Assembly: GCA_958298945.1 (NCBI GenBank)
Contig: OY282610.1
Coordinates: forward strand, 29,648,167-29,712,166
Direction: 5' to 3'
Length of the DNA: 64,000 nucleotides
From: Atherix ibis
Lineage: Eukaryota > Arthropoda > Insecta > Diptera > Athericidae
Shown here one piece after another: positions 1 to 13,534 of the stretch. Under the pieces are notes generated by a model. That model searched no databases. It was not told the origin of the DNA and saw nothing but the letters and a program-made list of their open reading frames with translations. Position 1 is the first letter of the stretch, and each line of letters opens with the position of its first letter. A program made the translations under genes and the position numbers.

Positions 1-3000
1 GCATTTTACCATTTAAAAAAAATTCTTAACATATTATTTATGAAATTTTTAATATATTTCAATAGAATATATAAATAGTAAATTTTTGGAAAAAAATTAA
101 ATTAAATACACGTATTAGATAAAAGAGGTATTTTTACTTTTATTTGTAATAAGAAATTTTCTCATTATTTCAATTCAAATGTTTACCTGAATTTTTCTAT
201 GTTGCAAAAAAGGATAAGTGAAAAATTGTTAAGTGTAAATGCACAAAGAATTGTAAAATCAATATCCGAAACCACTAGAAATAGGAGCTAGCGGAAAATC
301 CATTTACGATGTAATCAGTTTAGATTTACTCGTAAAGGTCGATTGAAGCAACTACGAATACTTGTAGTTTTTATATGCATTTGTTAAAAACAAAAACCTA
401 CAATGAAATTCTTTAAATAACAAATGGAAGAAATCCTAAGCAACAAACAAAAATCCATCAATTTTTCTTTGGTCTAGCACTTTACGTGAGAGAATTGCAT
501 ATCTTTGAGACCAATGTCATCGTTCTGATCTGGTTTGTACAAGTAATAAAAGATTCTTTACTTCTATTCCAAGATACACGTAAGATAGAATCATCATCTA
601 TCGATTGATATATATCTGTGGTTATTTGCCAATAATTGTATTTTGCAATATTTATAAAATGACTTCTACTTTGGCTTAATAACTGGAAATAATTTCTTAG
701 AATACGTGTAGGTCTACTCATATTGAAGATATGCAATTGTTAACCATGTAACTGAACGGAAACTTGAAACTTTTCCATTTTTCATTCATTCTATTCTAGT
801 AATTATTAGATTTTTATTGCATTTTTTTTTCAAAATTATTTTCGATCATAAATTATGAGCAGAATGAATGAAAAATTCATTGTTTTTGCAATTTAATCTG
901 ATTTATTACAGGCCATAGACACTAATTCACCCTTGGATGAAGGTATTCGACGTGAATTGTTTTTTTTTTGTGTTTTTGTTTTTACTTACAATGCATTTTT
1001 TTCCTCTAAATTTTCCGATTTAATTACTAACTATGATACAATAATTTATTAAGATTATAGCAAATAATTTATTATAATATCTTTTCTACTATTTGAAACT
1101 TAAAAGACAACAACAACTTAATATATAAATGTACTCGTAAATTGATTACATGCAGTAGTATTAAACATTTACAAAAAATTTACTGTTCTTCTTAAAATTT
1201 AATTTAATTTTCTTATAAAACCATTTAATTTTAAAAAAAATTTCAATAAAATTTAATTCCCAATATTACTTTTCTTATAAAATAAATAACAAATCATCGT
1301 ACGAAATAAGGAATTGTCGCAAAAATTTAATTTAATTCTTTAATTTGTATATATATATTTTTTTAAATAATTTAAAAGTTTAGTAATCTTTAAGAAAATT
1401 ATTTCATTAAAAAAAGAACTTTTTAATTAGTTAACTTATTTTGATAAAAAATATTCTTTTAAATATTATTTGAGGTATTAACTTCAGATTTTATTTCAGT
1501 TAAAATTTGTAACTTATTGTACTACTTTATTTTTTTAAAATATAGAATAAAGAAACTTTTCTTTCGAAAATATATAATTTTTCTAGAAAATATGCCAACT
1601 TTTTGAAAAATATGCATTTTTTATCGAATAAAGTTTATCACTTTTTTTTTACAAAAACTTAAAGTTTATGGAAAGTAAAATCAAGTTCGTCGCTTAAATC
1701 TTTAGTATGCAAATGCCAAAAATTATGGTTTCTATGGATTGTTTGAAAAGAAATTGTGAAAATTTCACAATCAGCCAATTTTCTTTTTCAATTATATTAA
1801 CTAATCACTAAAAAAGAATTTGTGATTTATTCAATTCAAAATTAAGTAGAATCTAAGCCAATTCAACATTAAATAGAGTTTAAACTGAAAAAAAATGAGA
1901 AATTTTATTTAAATTTATTGCTTAAAAAATAAAAATTATATATTAAAAAATTATTTTGTTAAATAATTTATTAGATAAAAATTCAGAGAAATTCTTTTCG
2001 TTCATGATTAATAGTAGATTTATGGCTGGCATTTTTTCCATACCATATTCCATTCATGCATCCCTGCACTCATGCAACTCAAGGCCATTCCAATGCCATT
2101 TCGAATCGTTAACTTAATTCCAAATTAATCCAAAAAAATAAAAATCATCTAATACTCATTGATATGAAATAGGTGTTTAATTTATGTAAATGGACTAATT
2201 AATTTTATAGTATAAAGAATCGACTTTAATCAGAAGATATTCTTGTTATTCCAGTTTATCTTTTACAATATTTATAAGTAAGCTTTTACCTTTAGCTATT
2301 ATTATTTCTTATTTAACTATATATATATTCTATCTAAGAAAATTAATGAAAACAAAACAAAAAAAAAGAAGATATTATGTTAAAAAAATGAATTTATTTT
2401 ATTTAACCGTTACTATAACTGGTATCGAATAATATTGCATAATATTTCTATTATCTGAATGCATAAATATTCTTATAAATATTATGTTTTCATAATAAAT
2501 CATTTTATTATAAAAATTATCTTTTTATTCTTTTCTTTTGCCTATACTTTCATTACTTTACGATTAGATAACCTAAAAACCTACTATAAAAAGCTTAGGA
2601 AAAATATAAATTTCTTTTTAATTCTTTTATCAATTTTTTTTTAGATTTTCTATTTTTATCAAGTTTTCAAGTTAATTTATTCCAATTGTTTGAGTAGATA
2701 TTTTTTTTAATATATATATAAAAAAAATTCATTAAAAAAAATATTTGAAAAAATTTATGCATTTTCCCATTAACAGTTATACGACCAAAAAAATAATAAT
2801 ATCTACAAATAGACTAATATTATCTAACGAGTTTACATAAGATAAATGCATATGCTCTTCATGTTATATACATTGTTATTGTTGTTTTAAGTTATTTAGA
2901 TATTATACAATAGATTTTTCTCTTCTTGTACATATATTTTTTCATAAATTTCTTCTTTTAGATTATTCTTTTGAATAATTATTGTATCTTGTCTTTTCGG

Positions 3001-4425
3001 ATAATACTACATTCTTTTATAGCATTTTGTTTTTATAACTTATTTTCTAATCATAACTTTTTCTTCTTCTCTTCTATATCAGTTAAATATGTAGATTTGT
3101 CTTTTACTATGTTGATGAGTATGTACATTTTTCTTCTTCTATTCTTTTGAAGTGCATTTTGTCTCTAAAATACATCAACCGACCGCATCTTCCGTTAGCT
3201 TCTTACACTCGTTTACCTTAAATGACTATTTATAATAGAAGGTCTCTATACCCATGCATTTAACTGTATTTTTTAAAGATTCCTTTGCACAATAACAGTA
3301 TAAAATAATATTTATTATTTTATTGTACTTTTTTTTATCCAATTCAAAAAAGTTTTCTCTCCAAATAGAATTTAATTCATTCATAATGCAATAAATTGTA
3401 TTAATTTTCTCAGCATTTTTGTTAATATAATTTTTTATAGTTGAATTTTTACAATATATTATAATAAATGAGGAAATAATTAAAAGTTGAAAAAAAATTA
3501 AATTCTTTTTCAATGGTTTTTGTGTAAAAACAAAATTCCAAATTTAAAATTTTATTGCAAGAGTTTTTTTTCCAAAAAAATTTTTTAGAGCCATAATTTT
3601 TACCATAACTAAGAAGCTCTTTGACCATATTCCAATCATCAATCTCATATTTTCATGTTATTATATTATTTTGTATAATATTCTAATTTATAGTTGAAGG
3701 TGGAATGATTCTACAAGCGTTTGGCTAAAAAGCCATTTGAACTAACGCCAAATTTAGTAGAAAATCATACAGAAAACTCTATAAATACAAAATGTATTAC
3801 ATTTATAGCAAAACTAATTATCACTGATGCTATAAATAATATTTTTTTTCATAAAAAAATACCATTTTTAAAAAACCTTTAAAAATAGAATTTTATTTTT
3901 TTATTAAAAAAAAAATCTTAAAAATAGAATTATATTAACGCTAGAAAAAAAAAAATTTTTTTAATATCATAAAATTCTGTATTATTTATTTGCATAAAAA
4001 TAAAAAACACTTTTGTACAATCGCAAATAAATTAGAAAATTTCATATTTCTATGTGAAATTATTCAATAAACGGTAAATAACTTATTGATTGGTGGTTGT
4101 TGTTTTTTTTACAAAAAAGTATCTATAAAAAGATTTATCTTCATCTAGGAAATAAATAATGCTTGTAAAAACAAAAAAAAAAAAAAACAACAAATAGCTG
4201 GGAGGAAGAACAAAAAAAAAGAAGATAGAATGGAATCTATAAGAATAGAAATTTTTCTTATTAATATCGATTGTGAAGAAAATGTTAGCCTGTCCGTGTA
4301 CATAGAAAGATTCACGATCAACATGGTAAATATGTTGAAGATCAATATGATCATCAGTACGATCGATGGTGGTAATGATGCAAATTATGATGATACTGAT
4401 GGAGAATGCTTTATATGATTTTATT
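1..4425. other. AT-rich DNA, no gene recognised
   Basis: I see no supportable gene. Open frames here are short, rich in Phe, Ile, Asn and Lys as expected by chance in very AT-rich DNA, and several lack an ATG. A 95-codon minus frame at 3226-3513 has a signal-peptide-like start but begins with TTG, with a stop a few codons upstream. Confidence 0.6.
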
Positions 4426-4430
4426 GTTAT

Positions 4431-4545
4431 TAATATAATCATCATCATCATCGATCTGTGATGGACATCATCATTTGGTTTGGGGGGGGGAGGGTATCTT
4501 CAATCTGTGATGGCCATCATCATATTGGAATGGGGAAGGCGTTAC
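4431..4545. repeat. imperfect tandem duplication with G-run
   Basis: Two similar segments in tandem each contain ATCTGTGATGG followed by CATCATCAT and a TTGG...GGGG stretch. The first carries an uninterrupted run of G residues near 4480-4490, which is unusual in this AT-rich DNA. A (CAT)n-like stretch precedes it. Confidence 0.6.
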
Positions 4546-4844
4546 TAATCAGAAATCAATTTTTCATGTTATACGTCAACATTTTCAACACAGTTATTCT
4601 TTAAACTAAATTTACATGTAATACGCTAATAATAGTTATGTACATCATCTACTTTTAGTTTGGACATTTAGGAAAAACAATTTTCATAATCCAATTTAGG
4701 TTGTTAGAAAGTTAAATTAAATCAAATACATTTAAAATTTATTTATTGATAAAAATTTTCTTTGATTATATTTCTAAAACTTTGCCATTATATAATATAT
4801 AAAATATAATATTATTTAAATAGTTCTTACAAAACTAATTGCAA

Positions 4845-5275
4845 GACTCGATCTTTTTGAGGTCATTTTTGATGAATTTTTTGTACATTTCGGCCTATAA
4901 TACCGGTATTACCTAACGGATGTTGGTTTTTAAATGTTCTAAAGTTTAAAAATAATCAATGTAAATATAATCTTTTATTTTTTTTTACAATAAAAGATAC
5001 AAAAATGCCAAATTGTTAAATCTTCGGGGAAAATTGACATCACCAACGAAATTTCGAAATTAGGAGTTGTGGAAACATTTCGCGCAATAAAGCCAAAATT
5101 TGTCATTTTGTGTAAAAAGAAAACCATATAGTACAGATTGAAATCTTAAAATTCACATCAAAAATAGTCGGCCATAGCACTCAAAATTGACCGTAATGGT
5201 CTGCCCAGTTACTTGAGGGTTTTTTAGAGCCTCATATATGGAAATTTGGTCGATTAAAAAAATTTATAATAAAAA
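4845..5275 (-). pseudogene. mariner-type transposase relic A (DD41D-like family)
   Basis: The minus strand reads as a decayed mariner transposase, with recognisable pieces in several frames. In order they are a TVNFE..Y segment, an ALLREMFP..LISKF segment matching the region between the second and third catalytic aspartates, and a C-terminal LKTNIR..AEMYKKFIKNDLKKIE-like stretch. These match the same parts of relics B and C. Several stops and frameshifts make it non-functional. No terminal inverted repeats were found. Confidence 0.6.
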
Positions 5276-5279
5276 ATGG

Positions 5280-6360
5280 CAAACTTTAATTTTGGCAATT
5301 GTTATCTTTAGTAATATATTAATATACCAGCTGTCAAATGAAAGTATTTTACTTTTCAAAACATAAAATAGATAATCCGTATTTTTAGTTTTGAGTTCGA
5401 ATCGAGCTAGCGACATAACAGGGATGTCTTTTAGTTGTCAACAAATTGCTTCAGTTATTATATAAAGGAAAATGTTTCAACATGAGCATTAAACTGTTTT
5501 ATAAACACATAAAATTATTATAATTGCAGCTAATTTCAAAAGAACCTCTTCAGTTATTTTTTTTTTGTATAAACAGTAATAAAAAATTCCTTTCAGTCAA
5601 TGGTGAAGGCAAATTTTTAGAAGCAAATGAATTAATATTAGAATAGTATATTTACGTACGTGCTTTAACATGAATATTAAATTCAATTGGTAAATATTAC
5701 AAATGCTCTCATAAAATCAATGATAAAAAAAACAAATATTCTAATAGAAAAAAAACAAAACCAAAATAATAGATCATTCGTAAGAAATTAAAGCTAAGAA
5801 AAAACGCTGATTAATCTGACCAAAGATCTATAATTAAGTTGTAAAAATTATTTAATAGTACATAACAATAATCAGTAGAAACATGAAAATTTACTATTAG
5901 ATATTAAAAAAGAGGGCATTAACGAAGATCACTATTCCGAATGGTGATCAGTAAATAATAAAAGAGGTCCATACATATTTGTATGAAATGCTTACAGATG
6001 CATATGTGTAAAATTGCATCTATGAAGGCAAATATTCATAAAGCATAAATTTAAATAGCCTAACTAATCAGGCATGTATCCTCATGTATTTATAGTCATC
6101 GATCAGAGCTAGTCTGTTTTAAATGGGCGCCAACGAAGATGAGATCCTGTCAAGTCAGTCCAAGAAGATGGACCTGATCACAACTGCTCAGGATAAACAT
6201 ATTCTATTTTAGACACGACGAGTATAGTAGATCATTTTTGTCATTTTTTTCATCTTTACACTTAAGATATATTTACATGCATCTGCTAGGACCTATATAA
6301 ACTAATGACCTAAAATTGATTTTTCACATCTTCCATACTTGCACATGATCTTTAAACTTA
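5280..6360. other. intergenic DNA, nothing recognised
   Basis: AT-rich sequence without a gene, RNA or repeat that I can support. Confidence 0.5.
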
Positions 6361-6364
6361 AAAA

Positions 6365-6962
6365 TTGACTTCATTTTTTTTTAAATTTTTAATGACTTTT
6401 TCGCTATAGTTCGGCTATTTTTAATGATTTTTTCACTATAGTACGAAAATTGGTTGTTAAATGCTTCAAAATGTAAGGACTATCTTCGTTAATACTATTT
6501 TTTATATAGTTTTATAAAAAAAAAAATCCAACAGTGTCAAATCGCAGGATCTTGGAGGCTAATTGACATCAACAAATTTTGATAATGCGCGTTCTCGGAA
6601 CTTTTTGTGTAATAAAGTCAAAATTAGTCGTGCAGTATGGCTTGTTGTGCTGTCTTGTACAGTCCAGATAAAAATCTTAAAGTGTTGGCTAAAAAAAATT
6701 GTGTTATCATATGGTTATAGTGCTCATAATTGACTGTTACGGTTTCTTCTTCTTCATTTTCAAACAAATAGCGGACCAATTACACCACAGACCAAAATTA
6801 CTTTTCGCGAATACAATGGTTTTCTTACAGTCACTTTTGGATTTCTAGAGCCTCGTATATGGCAATTTTACTTATTGAAGCAGCCTGAAATGAGAGGAAT
6901 CGCTGCCAAAAAAAACGTGGCTACAGCAGTGCGAAACGTCGCTGCGGCAGAATCACCACATT
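6365..6962 (-). pseudogene. mariner-type transposase relic B (DD41D spacing)
   Basis: The minus strand contains a degraded transposase. A VTVNxE-like segment is followed by QDSTTSHTARL, then LLHKKF, then VDVN-stop-PPRSCDLT. By analogy with the intact motif at 56.2 kb, the distance between the second catalytic Asp (QD) and the third (TPLD, partly lost here) is 41 residues, i.e. DD41D. Stops and frameshifts are present. A ~33 bp imperfect tandem duplication (units starting TTTTTAATGA) lies at its C-terminal end near 6386-6452. Mariners with a DD41D triad include the rosa-type elements described from tephritid flies. Confidence 0.7.
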
Positions 6963-6964
6963 TG

Positions 6965-7870
6965 TAGAAAGTTTTTACAATTTTATCATCTTATTTGTTA
7001 ATAAAACAATTCATAATATAAAATGATAATTTTTTATCTAAGCAAATGTTGCCTTAAATATTATAGCTATCAAATTACAGGGTTATATTTTCCAAAGCAT
7101 AAAAAATTTTCCAAATTTAATCTTTCTATTCAATTAAATAATTTGCTTGATAGTCCACGGCTTTGTCTAAACAAGAAAAAATAATATTAAAAAAAATTAA
7201 AGATTTTTCTTAGCCCCATCTAACTAATAGTTAGTTAAATTTACTTGTACTTACCATAACTGCGTGGTGTTGAGAATAGCATCAAAAATAACTATTTTAA
7301 TTATTGGTACAAGAAAAAAGGGACTACTTACATGAAAATATAACTAAAAATGCGTCTTTGAAAAACTTCAAATTATATCAAAGAAGGCAATAATGATAGT
7401 AATACTGAATATAACATAAATAGTTCGCATTAATATGAAAACAAAAAATTACGAGTTAATTATGAAAATTCTAAAGTCAATGAAAAAAACGAATATAATT
7501 ACATGTATTAATAAAAAAAAAATATATGATTGGACTCCATATTAGTGTGATGGTACAATTAATGGGAATAGTAAAAGTCTCTATCTTTATTTAACTATTA
7601 TAAACTATATTTAGAGCAAATTATACAAGGTAGTGTTCAGGTATATTGAGGCCATGATGATTGTCATGGCTCATCATCTGTAATTATGCTTCAATCGGTT
7701 CGTTGTTGATGCCTTAACAAACAGCAGCATCAAATCAGTACAATTGCGATTAAGATACATAGAATAGATATTTTCATATAGATATTTTGCTGTAAATAAA
7801 TTTTATTCATATATAAAATGTAAGTGGGGAAAAAACAAAATAAAAATAAAAATATTGAAACAATTAATAA
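6965..7870. other. intergenic DNA, nothing recognised
   Basis: AT-rich sequence; no feature supportable. Confidence 0.5.
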
Positions 7871-7889
7871 GGTATGAACCTAATCGTAA

Positions 7890-8101
7890 GTGCAGAGATA
7901 GTCTTCTTGGTACTGAGCATCCTCTTTAGTAAATGGCATATCGTAGACGATGGAATATTTATTTACCATCTGACAGAAAATGTTTGTACGATGGGGATGA
8001 GCTGGAAAAAAAACGAACACTATCCTTATTGAGGAATAAAATATCTTCGCCGTGACTTCTTCTGCATTGCCAACAAGCGCAGCATCCCAATTAATTTTCA
8101 C
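7890..8101 (-). CDS. possible terminal coding exon, unknown protein
   Basis: On the minus strand an acceptor-like TTTTACAG ends at 8102 and is followed by an open frame to a TAG at about 7888. The frame is less AT-biased than its surroundings and contains peptides such as NWDAALVGNAEEV and MPFTKEDAQYQEDYL, so its composition is protein-like. There is no ATG at the start (it opens with GTG), so if real it is an internal or last exon. A second acceptor-like polypyrimidine-CAG lies inside it, before AHPHRTN. I recognise no family, and no partner exon was found. It could be chance. Confidence 0.25.
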
Positions 8102-8102
8102 T

Positions 8103-10470
8103 GTAAAATGATTATTATCTGACCATCTTCACGTTCCTATAATTTCAATATATGTACGGCATTAATTTAATTAGATACAGTCTAGGAGTGCTCCAATTCG
8201 AATATGGACAGTATACTCTATCTTTATAATCAGAAACAGCCCCAATAATTTAACCTCCAATTAGAGCTTAGATAAATTCTATTTTGATTGATTGTCTGAT
8301 TGATTGATAATTTCGACAACTTTTGAATCAGTAAAACAATTAAGAATGATTTATTTACATCGATTACGGAAATTTTCTCCAATAAAATACAATTTTATAG
8401 CACAACATCTACACCTTATTTAGACAAGTAATTAAATATAATTCTTCAAGTTACTTAAATATTTATATGGGAACATTCAAAAATACGATATAGCAGGTAA
8501 AAAAAAATATCTACAAATAGACAAATTAATTTTTTCTATATTTCTGATTTATTATTTTGTTTTAAAATATTATGTTTAATTTTTATGAGATATCCTTGAG
8601 TAGGAATTGGAAAAGATTTGATACAAATCAAATTATCCAAAAATATATTTGGAAAATTTTAAATATTAACATTAGAAATTAATTGAAGTAAGTCTCAAAT
8701 TATAGGAAGATAAAAAAAACTTTCCCCAAAAATATGCGCCTGATTTAGTAATATTAGGATTTTCAATAAGAATAGTTGTTTTTAATTTTTAATTATTTAA
8801 TTCTAAAAAAAAAACTAACAAAAAATCCTTTTTTTGTATTTTTCATAATGATTTTATTAAAACTATTCATAAATCACGAAGAACCAAAGGAAGATTCTTA
8901 ATAAAATCTTTCTATGATTAAACAATAAGAAGAAGAATCTCATCAAAATGAATGTGAGAACATTTTTTTTTAAATTTTATTTCGTTAAGATTAAAAATAA
9001 ATTCTCCATCTAAAGTGTTGTTCAGGTTTAAGATTCTTATTGAATGGAAGAAATAAAAATAAAAAATCTTCAAAACTTCAAAAGTCTAAATAAATATTTG
9101 ATATTCAAATAGGCAACTGGAAAAATCAAATCTAATGAGAAAGAAAGAATATTAGTCGAAATTCTTGAAGTTCTTAGAAAATTTGACAAGGCGTACAAAC
9201 CGATTTTTTTAAAATCTTCTTTTATTGATTTTTTTTTTGCTAAAGATTGATCACATAAATTCGAAATTCGAAAAAGTATTTTTTTTTCTTTTGGTCATAG
9301 AACCATAAGCCTTATAAGGAAAATAGATCTTTACGAGCATGTTTGGACTAAGGGAAAAAAAATTCTTTACGGGCATGTTTAGTCTAAAGAAGATTTATAC
9401 CATTTTGGTAACAATAGAGTCAGTCGTTACTTTTGATTAAGATCTTCGAGTACTAGTGTCTCATCATAATTTTGTGCACTACACAAAAATTGTATGATTA
9501 GTTTGTTGTTTTTTTTGAATCAAAAATATTACAATAAAAAAAATGCAGACAAATTATACAAAGAAGAAAAAATTATTAAAGCATAAAAAAAAATAGATTC
9601 ATCAATTTATCGAAATTGAGTTATTGGCATTAGGTTACCTTTTTGAATTGAAAAAAAATGACACAAAACCAACGTGATTTTAGTTCGTGACAATTCAGAT
9701 TAAATATTAAAAATCAATGACAGCAAATGGACAGCTGCCATTTATACTGTATTGAATTAAGGTTCATCGATTTTTACATAATTCCAAATTGTTACAGCAT
9801 ACAACATTGATATTGGATGGACACGATTTTCAGCTCGTTGTACAAAAAATTTAACAATATTTGATTATTCTCACCTTTTTGCCTTAACGGTAATCGAATT
9901 TGTTGTAAAAAAATTTTATCTTTAAAAATTCTTTCATTTTGCTTTCTGTCTTTTCCTGTTTTTTTTTTTTGCATATCCATTAACAACAAATTTTATATTT
10001 TTACAACATTTCTGAACTTTATAGTTGAACTTTTAAAATTCCAGTTAACACTTTGCCATGCGCGCATTCATGTATGTATGTATAGGTATAATAGTATAAT
10101 ATACTATCAATAGTAAGAACTGTCAAAAAAGCGGTACCATATTTTGTACATAACCTCAACTTTCAACTGATAATTCTTTTTTAAACTGTCCTGCAACAAA
10201 AGTAAATAATCTGAATATGCATTTATCGGATTTCAAGTATTTGTATAGGAAAACCAAAAAGGAAAACGAAGAAAAACAGTTCTCATGACCTTAAAATCTT
10301 TAATGTTATAAGCATGTAAAATTTACCATAAAAATGTTAACAATCTTTTTTTCCACGATTTTGATGGAAATTTTTCCTGTTCTTTTTCGTAGGAAATTTC
10401 AAAATGCGAATTTTTTTTTTATTATTTTAAAAATTGATTACACAAAAATTTATAATTTAATATTTTTACA
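8103..10470. other. intergenic DNA
   Basis: AT-rich with many A/T homopolymer runs. A ~32 bp imperfect tandem duplication is visible at about 9330-9390 (units containing TTTACG-GCATGTTT). Nothing else is supportable. Confidence 0.5.
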
Positions 10471-10474
10471 CAAA

Positions 10475-10830
10475 AGAATATCTGAATTTTATAACAGATA
10501 AAAAAAAAACTAAATTTATACCAAAAAAAAAAATCTAAATTTTCCACATCAAAAATTAGTTTTAAACCAAAAATATCTGAGATTTGTATTGAAAAAAAAT
10601 ATGAAATTTATATCAACAAAAAAAATTATCTGAATTTTATACTAAAAATATCTGAATTTTATACCAAAAATTATCTGAATTTTTAACCATAAAGTATTTG
10701 AATTTTATAGAGCAAAAACAAGAGGTCGTAAATTTACACCCAATTAAAATTAGAGTTTAATGCCAAAAACGATATGAATTTTATACCAAAAATTATTATA
10801 TCAGAAATTTATACCAAAAAAAAAAAATTG
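10475..10830 (+). repeat. degenerate minisatellite block 1
   Basis: Repeated variants of the unit TCTGAATTTTATACCAAAAA, about 20-22 bp and drifting in length through the A-run. Copies include those near 10626, 10650 and 10670. The same unit makes up the larger block at 12.5-13.5 kb. Confidence 0.75.
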
Positions 10831-10859
10831 TATTTTTCTTAAAGATTTTATTCAAAAAT

Positions 10860-12475
10860 AAATTATTTTTATTTATTATAAATGGAATTTGTTGAGAGAT
10901 TATTTTACAATAAACTTTTCTACTTTCATGACATTAACATTTTATACCAGAATTTAGGTTTCCTTTTTTTATTCTATACTATATATATACTCATCTATGT
11001 AGACTTATGCATAGATACTTACTTGTACAAATTTATATATGGTATAGATACTTACCTCTCATAGAGCATAACAATTTAAAAGAATATCCCAACTATTGAA
11101 TAATATAAAAAAATTCTTGTTGTACGCATCCATTTGATAGAGTGTACACATCGTCATTAGGAAGCATCATCGATTATATTGTACACCTTAATATCACAAA
11201 TGTTTTTGTTCAGCTTATTATATTGGTGGACATATGTAGACATTGTAATGGATGCACTAAGTAAGATTCATGACAATTTACGAGTATATTGAATTTTCGA
11301 ATCAGATAGTTTGTTGGTGTCAATGTTATACAACGAGAACAATTTCTAGCACATCGCATGAGATGCATGCAATTCCATTCAAATTTGAAAGCATAGGTTT
11401 TACGATTGAAGATGTACATACACGAACATTGGTAGGAAAATGGCAATAAGAATTAGAAGGTGGAGGATAGGGAAGAAAATCTGTTGGAAATATAAAAGAA
11501 TGTACAAAGGTGTATAGGAGTTCGGTTCCTTGCAAGAAGGAAAATCAAACCTCATCAGAATAGCATGCAAAGTAACAACGATCACATTAGTTGCTAGAGC
11601 CCACAGTCTATCTATTTGCCAATGTCCGTACATCCATCTACAATGCAGCTTACAACGACAGTATTGTAATTATTTGGCCACATTACAATTGTCCTTGGTT
11701 GCTTCCTCTTAAATACTTCACTAGCCCTTTGCATTTCTATAGTATTTTTGTTTTCACATCTTTCCGATAAGACATCTTCGGATTGTATATTGTTTTGCGA
11801 AAATTCTATTTCCATTCGATAACTATGGTAGGAGACAATTTTTCCACCATTTTTTCCCTCGATTCGAACATGACCGAACATAAATCGGCTTTTTTTTTCA
11901 AACAAACGGACAACTGGCTCCACTGGCAAAAGTTTTTCACGTCGCCATCGGCATCGGACACGACGCGCTATCGAAATGCAAAGTTACCAACGCGAATGTT
12001 TTGTTGCGCACGAGTTGTCACGGTAATGATAAGCCTCCTCTTGCACGTTGGCTATACTATTATTATTATTTTGTTTTTGCTTTTTTTTTAAATTCTATTT
12101 TACCCAACTTACCCATATGTTTCCATGTGTATAGTTATTTTGTGTCCACTTTGTTCCAGCATGGATGGCTTTTGTACCTTTTTGCCACATTTTTGTACTT
12201 TTGCTTTTATTACTTCCATCATCATGTTACCTTTTTCCAAGTACTTCAGGGAAGAATTTTTTTCTGTGTCTCTTTTCTATTTGGAATTTCAGTTCAATGC
12301 ACTTTAAGGTTATCCCAATGTAAAAATATTCTTAATAATATGTATAACATTTACTGAACAAAGTATATGCCACTATTAGTACACACACAATTAACCATGG
12401 AAGTATCTTAACTTACAATACTGGGCTATACCGCTCTTGTTTCATTAAATAAAAAGTAGTCAATAAAATAATATT
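10860..12475. other. spacer between minisatellite blocks
   Basis: This stretch lacks the flanking minisatellite. Around 11,880-12,050 the base composition is less AT-rich, and a minus-strand frame is open from about 11,990 to 11,612, but it has no ATG before MFGHV and matches nothing I know. I do not call a gene. Confidence 0.4.
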
Positions 12476-12479
12476 TACA

Positions 12480-13530
12480 TTAAAAAATTTTAAATTTTAT
12501 ACTTAAAAAAAAATTGAATTTCATAGCAAATAAAAACGTAAATTTTTCACATAAAAAATTTGAATTTTATACCAAGAAAAATCTGAACTTAAAACCAAAA
12601 ACAATTATATTTTGTAGCAAGATATATTGTAATTTACACCAATTTTGTATAAAATTGACAAAATTTGATAGTATACCAAGAAGAATCTGAACTTAAAACC
12701 AAAGACAATTATATTTTATAGCAAGATATATTGTAATTTACACCAATTTTGTATAAAATTCACAAAATTTGATTCTATACCAAAAAAATATTTTAAAATT
12801 TATACATAAAAAATCTGAATTTTATACCAAAAAAAACTCTGACTTTTATAGCAAGAAAAATCTGAACTTTAAACCAAAAACAATTGGATTTTATACTAGA
12901 CAAAAATCTGAATTTTACATTCAAAAATTTTGATTATTATACCAAAAAAAACTGAATTTTAATAAAAAAAATGGATTTTGCACAAAAGAAATTTGAACTT
13001 TATACCAAAAAAAAATATGAATTTAATACCACGAAAAATAATTGAACTTTATACCAAAAACAATTGCACTTTATAAAAATAAATTTTTGAATTTCATACT
13101 TAAAAAAACTCGATTTTATGCTTGATTGAAGATATCAAAAAAGAAAAAAAGAAAATTATACCAAAAAATATATAAATTTTACACAGGCATAAAAATTTTG
13201 AGTTTTATATCAAGAATAAAAAAAACTAAATTTTACACATCAAAAATTAATTTTAAACCACAAATATCTAAAATTTATACTGAAATAAATATTAATTTTA
13301 TCTGAATTTTATACATGTGAATTTTACATAAAAAAATCATAATTTTATACCAAAAAAAAAATTAATTTCATACTGAAAAAATACTAAATTTTATACCAAA
13401 CAAAATCTGAATTTTATTCCACAAAGTATTTGGATTTTATGGAAAAAAAATGCTGCAATTTTATACCAAATAAATTTTGAGTTTTATACCAAAAAAAATT
13501 TTGAATTTTAGACCAAAACCAAAAAATGTT
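12480..13530 (+). repeat. degenerate minisatellite block 2
   Basis: About 1 kb of variants of the unit TCTGAATTTTATACCAAAAA. The most constant core is TTTTATACCAAAA, joined to AATCTGAA or AATTTGAA. Within it a longer 104 bp segment is tandemly duplicated: 12571-12674 and 12675-12778 both run from ACCAAGAA through a TTGTAATTTACACCAATTTTG part and are nearly identical. Confidence 0.8.
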
Positions 13531-13534
13531 TGTA

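Noticed and set aside
3226..3513. 95-codon minus frame with signal-peptide-like start and several cysteines
   Set aside because: It begins at TTG, no ATG lies between it and the next upstream stop, no splice acceptor is evident, and its composition matches chance frames in AT-rich DNA.
11612..11990. Long minus-strand open frame in a less AT-rich pocket
   Set aside because: No ATG at the start, no recognisable domain and no partner exon; frames on both strands are open here.
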